DNA of 64,000 nucleotides, taken from contig OX485809.1 of NCBI GenBank assembly GCA_950295325.1, positions 17,296,001 through 17,360,000 on the forward strand, given 5' to 3'. The notes beneath the pieces were generated by a model. The model was given only the letters and a program-made list of their open reading frames with translations. It did no database searches and was not told the origin of the DNA. The stretch is from Polytrichum commune. Its lineage: Eukaryota > Streptophyta > Polytrichopsida > Polytrichales > Polytrichaceae. Numbering within the stretch: the stretch's first letter is position 1; each line of letters opens with the position of its first letter. This document shows, piece after piece, positions 1 to 11,600 of this stretch. A program made the translations under genes and the position numbers.

Positions 1-1380
1 GCAAATTGACCCAGAAACTCAGACTGAGCTGATGACAGTTGAAATGCCAGTTCAATGTCCTACGAGCATGGTATTTGCAGGTAAGCCTACCACTCATCAA
101 TCACATTTCAAGGTCATCATACAGTGACAGCTGATAAATTTTCTCTCTCCAAATTCCTGAAACAAGAAGCGCAAAAGTGTTGGAGCTTGTGTGAAATACA
201 TGGAAGCACCATGTAGCCGGCAGCTCGGGCTACAAATGAGCTTCATTGACGACTCAACGGGTGCTTCATTAGTGCTGCCCATCTGGAGTAGTGCCTGGTG
301 GTGAACTAATCTTGCATGTGATTTGGATTTGCAGGAAAGGATTTGACTGAACTTTATGTGACTTCTGGAGCTAGAGGTGAGCTTGATTTTCTTCAAATGG
401 TTGTCACCAATGTTGAACTGGTATCATCACTTTTTTAATACCACTTGGGTGTATATATTGAAAATTTTGCTTCTTTTAAAGAGGAAAAGAAAAGGATGCG
501 GATATATGCGGATTTTTTTAATACCATTTGGGTCTATAGACCATCCAAGAATCTTCATACTTGTTTAATAATAGGGTATCAAAATAACAATGACCCAAAC
601 AATGACTCGGGTTTACGAAGATTCTCATATCTTGTTATACCAACCAAGTATCAATATCTTATGTATATAACAAATTAGATACCAAGCGGGGATGTTCATT
701 GATATAAATATTGATACAATGTATGATTACCATGCATTCACCTATATTCTGGCCCAACATTGGTTGTCACACACTTGCATTGTCATGAGGATAGGCCAAG
801 TGGTTTTGAACCCAAGCGTCTAACCTGCTCCAAGGTCAAGTTGCCAAGGCTAAGGTCGGAATAGGACTCAGATGGGTGACCTTCCTAGCCTTCAATCTCC
901 GGTGCACCCTACCACCTATGGTCCATCCAATCATACTTTCAACCAACCATGTGGAACTTCAAGGGCTTGCCCTTGGGGGAGACAGGTAGAGACTGGCTCG
1001 TCCACTCCCATTGAAGGTGTGCACCCTTGAAAGCAGGCATAAGTATTTGGAAGCCCTCTAATTCTTGTGATGCACAAATGGAATTACATATAGATGATAT
1101 AGACCAACTCGAATATGAAGCAACACTATTATTTATGCCGGTGGCAACATTATAGTCATCTTTCTTTGTCTACCTTTCTTTTTGAGGATAGGCAGGGTGG
1201 TGCAGAGGCTGTGAATTTCTTCAGCTGTTGCTTACGGGCTTCTTGGGGGATGTGTGTATGGCAATATGTCTGGCAGGTGAAGAGCAGAAAGGAGGAAATT
1301 CTGAGCACAGAGGGGGCCTATTCAGAGTGCATGTTCCAGGAGTGAAGGGCTCCTCATTCTCACAGGCATTCACTTTGTAA
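1..1380 (+). CDS. SMP-30/gluconolactonase (regucalcin-like) protein, 3' part
   Basis: C-terminal three exons of a gene that begins outside the window. Exons by GT..AG rules: <1-80, 335-376 and 1277-1380, with phases that join cleanly. The joined frame reads PVQCPTSMVFAG, then KDLTELYVTSGARG, then GGLFRVHVPGVKG near the end, stopping at TAA 1378-1380. These are the last beta-propeller strands of the SMP-30/gluconolactonase/LRE family: 'PTS..F.G.dl..LYVTS' followed by 'GGLF.v.v.GvkG'. The family are metal-dependent lactonases or calcium-binding proteins of the cytosol. The metal-binding residues lie upstream, so activity cannot be judged. The 900-bp last intron carries dispersed repeats (430-780 and 800-1165). 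A short C-terminal tail follows the propeller. I see no disruption in the visible part. The substrate is unknown. Confidence 0.72.
430..780 (+). repeat. AT-rich dispersed repeat family R, copy 1
   Basis: Shares ordered motifs with 3635-3995, 31395-31670 (reverse), 32045-32430 (reverse) and 56780-57150: 'taccatttgggt..ta', 'caagaatcttcat', 'gtatcaatat', 'gacccaaac', 'agattctc', 'gacatacccaccaaata' and 'taccatgcattc'. It ends near 'cccaacattggt'. It lies in the last intron of the SMP-30-like gene. No coding capacity is visible. The element class is not determined. Confidence 0.6.
800..1165 (+). repeat. Dispersed repeat with 5S-rRNA-like block, copy 1
   Basis: Direct repeat of 18320-18640 at roughly 75-80% similarity by eye (both contain 'ggtgaccttcctagc', 'gtgcaccctaccacctatggtcc' and 'cttgggggaga'). 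The block 'gactcagatgggtgacc' followed by 'gtgcaccc' resembles the 3' half of plant 5S rRNA. An upstream 'aagcgt' fits the same alignment. This is compatible with a 5S-derived SINE or a Cassandra-type TRIM LTR. I see no LTR pair, so the class is open. Confidence 0.45.
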
Positions 1381-3634
1381 AACATGGATTTAGAGTTCCA
1401 CAAGGAGTTTACGACTCTGGTGGATTTGTAGTAAAGCATTGTACACCCTAAACCCTTAATCCTAAATTAACCTGTTCTGAAAACAAAACTGCGTCACTAG
1501 AAGTCCCTCATACGAGAGGGATGTTCTTCTCCCAATTTGAGAGAAAATTGTAATACCTAGTACCCGCTTGCAAAGTGATGAGGAAGAAGGTGATTGTGCA
1601 CAACAATTTGTAGATTGACAGTTTTGTTTGCCCAAGGCTGATTTTCCTAATCATACTTGCATGCAAATCTATCTTTCACTTGATCAAAACCTAGATAGGT
1701 AGACTAGATTCTTTTATTTTGGTTATGAAGCAAAATTGATGGCTTGTTATTGATACATTTTTCTCTACACCAGCTTCTCATAGGATATGAAACATGCAAT
1801 GGGTACCAGATGATTAGCATATTCAAATCGTGTCCGTAGTCATTTGCCTCATAATTTTTGGAGCTCATATAACTAATTCATTACCCAAGTGAAGATTTCT
1901 TTGTTCGTCAATTGATCATGTATGTCCCGCCACTTATGCTCTATATATTGAACTTAGAATGGTTGACATGTTTTGAGCACATAGTCCAATCACTCTTAAA
2001 CACGTCTTTTTTGTGTCTATTTTTGAGTTGAAACCTGATCATACATTACTGAAATGTATGCCAGGTGTGTGATCAAGATAAGTGACCAAATTAGGTGCAT
2101 GTACCTCATTATGTAGTGGAAGCTACTCCGGCACACCACATTTGTTTGATGGTATCATAGAAAATGAAAGCAAATAGTTACAAACTTCAATATCAAAATT
2201 TGCGCTCATGCAAGCGTTTGAAAGCACTGATTACCTTACTGGGAGTAGATAATTTGAGCCCCAGGTGGCATGAAGTTGTGAAGACCCATGACATGATGCT
2301 TATAGCTGAAGACATTTTCAATACTCCATTTTAATGAGAAAATTGATTGATCTAAAAAGGACATGAAAGAATGATAGTTTAGAGCACATATTTACAGTTT
2401 CTCTCCAATTGAGATTCACTTAATTAAAAGCTCTGTGATGCTCCGCGCAACCATGGACAACGAAACAAACAATTTTGTTATATTTATTTTGGAGTTATGG
2501 TTTGATTGAGTATTGGAGAAGTTGGAATGAAGACAATTAGGTTGAATTTTGGATACTACGATTTAAATACCAGTATTTTTGCAAAAAATGATATCTCTTA
2601 TCATTGAAATTTCATTAAGTAATAATGTTTGAAAAGATCATCCAAATGATGATGGATACATAAGATTTATCAATTATAAATTATTATAGGGGAAATATTT
2701 ATTGGATGGCACTTGTCTTAGTTTAAAGAAAATTGAGCATCCTTTGCCAATTTTTATTCCTCAAAATCTACTTTCTCCTAGTTACGACTATTTGTTGTAC
2801 ACCTTCTGTTACAAAATGAACAAATCCCCAAAAATGAGTAATAAGTAAAGAATAAGTAAAGAGAAACGAGAGAAGCAAAGTAAAATTCAACAAAAGCTGA
2901 AAATGAGCAATTGTATTAGTGTTTTTTTGTTTTGTGTATTTTACTTTAATGGTCACTATGTTGTCTCCACAAGTTTTTATACTTTAGCAACATTCTTCAT
3001 AATTTTCTTGAGAATTGGACTCAAGATAAGTTACAAATTGCCCATGTAATTTTTCATGACAATCAAAGGAAGCTATTAATCTGTCAAAATGTGGGCATCA
3101 ATCACCAAAACGGTGGTTGCAACAACGTCATCTATGTTGATGAAATCTATTAGAAAAAGAGTGGTTGTGAATCAGCAACACCTATTCTGCTTGGATCAAA
3201 AACATCAAGTTCTTCATAAAAAAAGAAATTGTCATAGCCTACTTGACAACAAGCGGATCCTCTATCTTGGGTTTGCCCAAGACTACAGTTGCAGTATGTA
3301 CTATTGATGATAAACTACAAACATGGTTTTATGCTCGCACCACAAGGTAATGATAAGTTACAACACTTTGCCTCAATGCTATTATGAATTGTATGTATTT
3401 ATGGATGAAGGAATGGTGCGCCACGTGTTGCACTTCCTTCATCCATCTCGTCCACTCCATCAATACCATCCTTGTAATGGTAGTTAAAACCAACACCAAA
3501 GGAGGATCTCAAACATGTTACCAAAGTGTCGTTAAACTGCTCATTACGTTGTTAACTTAACATACTATTAGTTACCATCAAGTTTTGGTTTGAAGCAAAA
3601 TATATTGGATGGCATAAAATAGTGTGGGTATGGT
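1381..3634. other. Intergenic, no gene recognised
   Basis: AT-rich sequence downstream of the SMP-30-like gene. It holds a telomere-like 'ccctaaaccc' at 1446-1455 and short open frames without codon structure. No RNA gene or convincing exon was seen. Confidence 0.5.
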
Positions 3635-3995
3635 ATGGTCTTTTTTTTTATACCATTTGGGTATCTATAACGAGGATTTCTTTCCTTTCTTGATACAAGT
3701 AAGGTGTGGGCATTCAGTGGCATTTTTGTTTTCGATACCATTCGCGACTTGGGTCCATATACAATGCAAGAATCTTCAGACCTAGCAAAATCATCCTAGT
3801 ATCAATATGGTTTAGAATGTTATTGAACCAAATAATGACTCAGGTAATCAAAGATTCTCTCACCTTGACATACCCATCAAATATCATAAACTTGATCAAT
3901 ATTGTAATTTTGTTACCCAGAGGTAGGTTCTTGACACAATTATGCATGTTGATTATTAATACCATGCATTCCCCTATACACTAGATCAACACTAG
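3635..3995 (+). repeat. AT-rich dispersed repeat family R, copy 2
   Basis: Same motif order as copy 1: 'ataccatttgggtat', 'gcaagaatcttcag', 'gtatcaatatggttt', 'attctctcaccttgacatac' and 'taccatgcattcccctata'. It contains a 92-codon open frame that is not conserved in the other copies, so I treat that frame as chance. Confidence 0.6.
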
Positions 3996-4108
3996 TGTGA
4001 ACCCTACCTAAATATATCAACCTATAATATAAACTAAACTTCATCAATTGAATTTTCCAATATCAACAATAGACATGTTTAAAATTTGTTTTGTTGTTGG
4101 TGCAATTC

Positions 4109-4270
4109 AGACAAAGAGTTGCTCGAGCGGACATAACTAGCTTGGCATTCTCAAGGGACAATGAATGGCTTGCCCTCTCTAGTGACACAGGCACTGTACT
4201 TTTTTTTTCAGTTGAAGAAAATGACAGATTGCACACTGAGAGAATTTCTAGCTTCATCAGAGGACGGTAA
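4109..4270 (+). pseudogene. ATG18/PROPPIN-like WD40 exon fragment
   Basis: The frame from 4109 reads RVARADITSLAFSRDN, then EWLALSSDTGTVLFF. This matches the autophagy PROPPIN (ATG18/WIPI) strand 'RADIYSLAFS...WLAvSSDKGTVHVF', just downstream of the phosphoinositide-binding FRRG motif. Here that motif is degraded to FRQR at the exon start. The frame closes at TAA 4268-4270; a splice donor is possible at 4267 (ACG|GTAACC). No neighbouring ATG18 exon was found on either side within several kb. It is therefore most likely an isolated duplicated exon or the remnant of a lost gene. Functional membrane recruitment is not expected from this piece alone. Confidence 0.5.
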
Positions 4271-5652
4271 CCCCACATTGACTGGTCCATCAAAGCTTTT
4301 GGCATCTGCTACTAAGTCAGTGTTGTCCCACATAAAATGAAAGTTATACCTATTGCTTATGTTTGAGATATATATGCCTAATTTGACTTTTGACCTTGAA
4401 CGGACACCTATATTTGATTTGTGTATGGTTAAGTGTGAAACGATGAACGGACACCAAAAAGATGTGTGTTGACAAGAGATTGGACTATCATTCTAGATGT
4501 AATTGGGGGGAACCTATATGATCAAATCACGACTCAGAATCTTCACTTTGACATTGACAATTGATAGGATATTCAGACGAACTCCAATAATTATTAGGAA
4601 AGTGGTTATGGGCACATTTTGGATTTGCTAATCGGCTTGCACTAATTGTGTGTTTCATATCCTACGAGAAGTGGGTGCAGAAAGAAAGCATCCATTTAAG
4701 ATCCGCTTACCTTGGGGTACAAGTGCTTCGAATCTTGCAAATGAGCGAATCCCAGAAGCATACAATTATCATCATATGTGCAAATGGACGGTACTTCATT
4801 AAGGATTTCGTATCTTTCATCATCTTAAATCTTGACGGTCAAAGCTATCTAAGCTTTCCTCTGTAAGCTTTGAGCATTTAAGTTTGTGTCATTGTGAGTA
4901 GCTACATACCTCTTCAATCGACATTGCTGCCACTCTCAATAATTTCTAAGGAAAGAAAGGAACACGTACTAAATTTTTCCAAGAATCTTTAGACTACGAA
5001 AAGCTCATATTTCAGTGAACAAGTTCTAAATACCAAATTGTCCATCCACAGATTCTACAGGTGTTCGTTCGCCCAACAGGGCCGATGCTCTTACAAGAAT
5101 ACAAAGCCTTAATTAACTGCAGACAGACAAAGAACTGACAAAGATTTTCCGTCCAGATTGTATCAATGTCCCAAACATCGATCACCTTGATCATCCAGAT
5201 CAAGAGTCCATGCTCAGAAGACGTCTATAGATGTAAATTTATCTACATAAGCTGTAGATGTAAACGTGTCTCCTTAAGCTATTGAATCAGGAGGCTCAGT
5301 TTGAAATAAAAAATCTGAATTACATTGAATATGATCCATTTTCAAATGTACAAATAGTGAAGTAATCCATGTCCTTCCCATATCAAAACATACAGGAGAG
5401 ACTTCAAAACTTGAGTAGAATGCTCAGTAATGGTAGAACTTGTAGTGTGTTGATACTGCAAATAACTCTATTCACAATTTCAGCTGTGACATAAATAAAT
5501 GTGGACTTCCAGGACTCCATTTAGCAGAATTCCTGCAAGGCCTCATGAATGAGGAGTCTGATGTGTACCAGACAATAAGCCTATAATAACCTCCTGTGTT
5601 CTGACATATCAAAAGTACAGTGGAGCCCAAAATATTTTTGCATATATGTCAA
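4271..5652. other. Intergenic, 3' flank of the SCD1-like gene
   Basis: No gene recognised. The right part (about 5200-5652) probably holds the 3' UTR of the minus-strand gene that ends at 5653. Short plus-strand frames here lack support. Confidence 0.4.
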
Positions 5653-8600
5653 CTAATAACCCACAACTGGCTCCCAAAGTCTGAGGAGCCCATTGCGAGC
5701 TCCACTGCAAACTCGTCCTCGTTCTACATCAGAGGCAACACACCTCACCTGCATGGGACAAAACTGTGTTATGATTATTGGACCCTAAATCAGAATCTTA
5801 TCAGAACACAAAATCACTAGAAATCCAAACATTTAAAAATGGACAGCAGAGATTGCTACACTTACCTACAATTTTCATGCACAAAAATGAAGGAATTCTG
5901 TGCTATTATTAGAAAAATGTTTTAGGCTGAGACATACCACAGCAGCACTTCGTGGAGGAGTCCGTAGCAATTTCCAGGGAGGAAGTCGAGATCCACCCTG
6001 CCTCTCAGGTCGATGAAACAGAGACATGGTGTTATCGGACGCTCCTACTGCTAACCAGCGGTCTCCTGCCTTAATGCTCAAAATGCTACCTGCATGGACT
6101 CCCTCTAAGCTGCTCACACAGCGCATGGTGCCTGCAATCATCACAACAATGAACAAATCTGAGACTAATTTCATCTAAATAACACTAGCTGAGTTTCTTC
6201 TCTGAGATCAGAATACAATACAAGGACATCATTAGTTAGATTGACAGACGAACCAAGATTCAAGTGAATCGAGCATGCCCATTGCACCAACAAGGCATCA
6301 TATTCATAGGCATACTGGATCTCTTTTACTTCCATTTTTAATGATCCAGATTTAGGGCCTTTTCATTGTCTAGGGATATGAATATGGGAGTCTATTTGTA
6401 AGTAGAATATATATTGATTTCATATAAGATCCGAATCTGGGAGCCTATCTGGAAGTGAAATCTATGCTGTATTCTTATACAAGCCAAAAATCCTACAAGA
6501 ATAGGATGTCATAGTCATCATATCAGAATTTCCATACCTTCATTAGGTTCCCAAATGCGTACCAACCCATCTGCAGAGCCTGTGCAATGAACACCCAAAT
6601 AAATATATCAGAACTTTAGTTTGATTTCAAGTTGTTCACATATTCTCATTGATTATTTAATCATTTGGTAGTTGAGTTCACAACAACGTGTTGAACTTTC
6701 ATTGGGAATCTTGGGAGATAAATTGCATGACCCAAGAATATGTCCAACCATTCTTTTAATAAGCTCGTGGCATCATCGAACCTACATTAAATATGATATT
6801 TAGTGTCATATGGTATTTAATGTCACTATGGTAACTTTTTGGATGACACTTCTTATGAATAAGTGAACAAATATTGGTATGGATGATGAATGATGGACAC
6901 CATACCATGGTTTACAATAGTATTGAGCAAGACAATTAGAATTGGTGACACTAAATATCACTTAGTGTAGTTACATGTTTAATTATCTTCTTAGGATTTT
7001 TGTTCACAGGTGGTGCAAAAATTGTAAACAAGTGATTAAAATATACCAGTAATGATGCCTTTATCTGCTGCACAGTACTCAACAGAAGTGACTGGTCCAT
7101 TATGACACACAAGCACGGAATCACATGTGCCACGTGAAACAGACCACACACGTGCAGTCCAATCATCACTGCCTGTAACAATTGTATCATCCACCATCCG
7201 CAATGATCTGTGCCCAATACCACAATGCCTTAGCCAAAATAAATCACCATAGCTGTGTAGGCCATCCTGTATATAGAATAATGCCTGTGAATATCTTACT
7301 ATCAAGTCAAGGAAATCAGCAAACCTCACCTGATCCACTTTGTATGACCAGTCAGCTTGTGCATTTGCTTCCCTGCACGAATATCCCAGACATTCCCAAC
7401 ACTGTTTTTGCAAAAGTCAGCACTATTTTGACACCAATAAAAACTTTCAAATTGACGAATCAACAATTACAAATCTACTTCTGATGAGATCCACTAACAC
7501 ATAAAGAAACCTGGATTATAAAGTTAACATCTGGTAAAGAGAGACATACCCATCTACACCAGCAGCAGCCAGCATGGAGGTGTTGTCATCATAATCCACG
7601 CACAATACAGGACTAGAGTTTTTCCCAACAGTAGCAACACATGAATATCCACTGCGAATATCCCACATCTTTACACTGCCGTCATGGGAAGCTGTTAAAA
7701 TACGCTCCCCTTTCAGCATTCTTACAACATTTACCTGTGGAAACAGAGGACAAGGAACAGATATAACAACATTTTTTCAAGAGACAAGAAGATGTGTTCT
7801 TCAGTAATATCATAGTAATTACAGCCTTGGATTCTGTATAACCAGAGCCATGGTCCAGCAATTTCAGCTCCATTTCTTTGTGTAAAGTCAAAACAACAAG
7901 CATAATATAATGTGTGATAAAGGTGGGTGAACAGCAATGAGTTTATTACCTTCCCTTCATGACCCTTCAACTCTTGTAACAGTTGTTTGGAATTCTTGTC
8001 CCATACTAGGACACGATTATCATCAGATCCGGAAACCACTCGCAATCGGTCTGAGCTGATGGCACGTACTGCCCTGTTATTGCAACCATGTTTAGTTGGT
8101 AAACAGGAACATGTATAGCTTCAAGGTAGGCAAAATATCCTGGTATAGTATATTTAGATGCATATCTCTAATCATTTCTACTGCTCCCACACCAAAACAA
8201 AAATAGATGAGCATTTCCGATTCTTTGTAGCATGTCAGATTGACATTTCCAGTCTTTGAATAGTAGCAGATCTAGCAGATTACAAGGAGTTATAAATATT
8301 TTCCATGCATCTAATTCAAGGTCAACCCAAATTGCAAATGCAGCGAATGATAGTGATGTGAGATGCATTTCTACTCTAATTCATTCACCATAACTTGCAA
8401 AACTTCAAGCTAACCTGGTATGGCCGATAAAGGTAGCACGCAGTTCTGACCCCCGCATGCTTGGATCCCAAATCTTGATCTATAAGGCCCAAATTGTTTG
8501 CATCAATGAGTGCTTGAACAATTGTGCCCTGATTTTATAAAAGTACGTCCATACTCACGAGTGCAGGATAGCAGTTAACAAGGACAAAGCATCTTTCCAA

Positions 8601-11600
8601 TCAACAATAATCAGAAGAATTACTAGTAGCTGAACATACCGTGCAATCAGCAGACCCACTAATGAAGTACCCAGGATCTTCAGAATCACCCATCAGGTCC
8701 CCCATCTCACGTTTGGTTCCTGCATGTAGGGCAGTTACTGAAGCCTTATGACCCCTCAACAAGCGTACCCCTGATGAACCCCTCTTTGCCCCTGCCCCAG
8801 AAGGTGGCTCTGGGGCCGGTGCTTGCATATTCCTGCTGCTGTCACTTCTCTCTGCAAATGCACCTTTTGTTAGTCAAATATACTCCATATCAAGTATACA
8901 GCAGGTGCTCAATCAAGGGAGAAGGTTCGTAGAACTGTAAACGACACTGCAATATCCTTTCTCAGGCTGCAAACTAGATTCAACAACTATACTATTTGCA
9001 GTGTCCGGGAAGATTTTAGGGCAAAATCAATCAAGATCCTAGTGTTTCCAAGTCCAACTGGTTACATGTTGTGATATTTCGGTTTTCCTATATTAATGAG
9101 GTATATTCTATAGATTCCTTTTAAATGATCAGCAGTTTTCCTCAAGTCTTGAACTTCAAGTGGTTATTTCTCAAACTCAACCAGTTCATCCGTAACTAGA
9201 AGCCGGTTCTCCCCATTCATTGACTATTTGACAGAACACTAAAAACTAACAACAATGCCATAACAGGTTACATTTCCAATTTTTTTTACTGAAAATGTGG
9301 AAGGTGAAGACATTTTGCAGTCATCTTCAGGTTCACGCAGGACACATGCTAGTTTGGCTATTAAAAACTACAGTCCCACCTAATACAGGTTGATTTCCTC
9401 GAGTGCGACCACCTCCATTTGACTGGCCAAGAGCAGCTCTGTCTCGACTAAACATACTGTGCACCCAACTTCTTCCTATGCCAGCAGTCTCTGAGGAAGG
9501 TGGATTATTTTCATCGTTGGTACTTTGATCTGAGTTTTGTTGTTGTTGTTGTTGGGCATGCAACACAAAGGCCTGTTCTGGCAAAAGTCCCCAGTAACCC
9601 TCTCCTGCATACTTCATGAGGGCTAACAATCCCCTCAACCCTATCTGCAATAGACATACTCCCAGAGAGTCACTTATACTGGCTAGCTATTGCAATTACA
9701 AAATCCAAAACAGTGTAAGAACCAACAGTAACAGAAAATGTAAGGATTACTCAGATACACCTGAAGGACCATTTGCATATATCACAAGAAGCCCAAAGGG
9801 TACATCTAGACAAAATGAACCTTGGATGTCCTCAGACGACTATCAAGATGATCCACAACATTGAAGGCAAGAATTTCAAAATACTTCATAAAACTGAAAA
9901 GAGGCAAATGGAGTTAAAAAGAGCAGAAAACTAACCAAATTATTTACACCAAGGTTGTGATTCTTTGCAATTGACTCCAGAATATACCAGGCCTTTAGAT
10001 CACGCATTCCTAGACCAGCCTTCACATTCATTAACACAAACCATTTATGTCAAACCAGAAAACATACTGTACGAATTTAGACAAGAGTTTATCAAGTGTG
10101 AACCAACGTCAACCTCATACTATAAACACTTTGCACTAATAAGTCAGTACATGAGATTCCAACGCACAAACTCCAGATTTTACAAAATAACCTCACTTGA
10201 AAAACTATAACCTTGCATAGATTAAAAAAAACTTACCATGTGCTTGGCCAAGACAACTAGATGTTCAGTAACAATTGCTGCATAGCTGCCAGATCTGCAC
10301 CACCATATTGGATCAGAGGACAAACCAACTAGGAAAAGAAAAACCAAAGTAACATCTATAAATATTCAGGCAGGTGAGACACAAGGTCATAGACCCAGTG
10401 CTCCAAATCAATCTGAAGCAGACTCCCTAAATAGACTAAACTTCCATAGCTCTAGAACAAACAAAGCATTTCAGGAGAGAATCCATGGAGAAAGTAAGAC
10501 AGTTGGAATAATTTCAGAAGTAACTAGACAAAATGTATAACCCTGGGCATCAATGGCGAAGTGGATAACAGTGTCAATGCATGTGACATGCCTATTGAAA
10601 AACCTTTGTAGCAAGAAAGGTAAATCCATACCTTTCTGAATCCATGCAGTGGTCAAAATATGCCTCCCAAAATCTACATACAGAAACAAGGCATTCTTCA
10701 GTCTAATCTACCATGACTATCTGTCAATCCTGTGCATGATCAACAAGTTGCTCTAAAATTAAGACATGCCTGCATCTCGCAACCAAGGCAACTCAGACAA
10801 CTCCCTATATAACCAAAACTCAGACATTCAGACAGCAATACTGACATCATCCAATAAATGTTTGATGTACTCATGGGAACTTACCGCATTTCATCCCATA
10901 CAGGCAATGGTCCAAGATGGCGTTGGATATAGTCAAGTACATCTGCATGATCTTTGCGGTGGATTTGTGCAGCTATCTCTAAAGAGTCTCGGACTGTTAT
11001 CATATCATTCCGAGAAGTGGCTCTACTTATAGTGGTCTTCATCTGCAAGCCAAACAGATGTAAAGGCAGATTTGGCTCTGTAATTTTAAAAAAGATGTGG
11101 CACAATGGAAAAAAGACCATAAATACAAGATAATCGACATAAATTGACCTGTTAATCTAGCCAAGGCTCAAAATAATCAAAATCCATCAAAACCAAATAG
11201 TTCCAAGAAATTGTTGGCAGCTATTCCAAGCCTGAACAGAAGTAGATGACACTTTGTTGGCAAGGGTAACAACTAATCAACAACCCATTCAGATGGTAGA
11301 GGTTTACAGACCAGTTCCTTGACTGCGTTGAACTGTAGCTCTGTCAACTCACACTGCCAGCCCTGCAGCCAAGAACGTGAGACTTATTATTGACAAAAAG
11401 TAAAATGGTATCATACTAAAGTACGATGTGGAACAACCAGATGTATGACATGTAGATGAAAGAGTATATGTGTGACTCCAGCATCAAGTAAGCAACAGGT
11501 GGAATGTATAATCAGCTACTTGCAATAAAACTCCACTTTGTATCCACTTTGATGAAAAAGGATGAAGAAATTATATATTATGGAAACAGAACGCCACAGA

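Noticed and set aside
800-900. tRNA gene or tRNA-derived SINE promoter ('taggccaagtgg' A-box-like)
   Set aside because: No B box at proper spacing and no cloverleaf; the 5S-like reading fits better.
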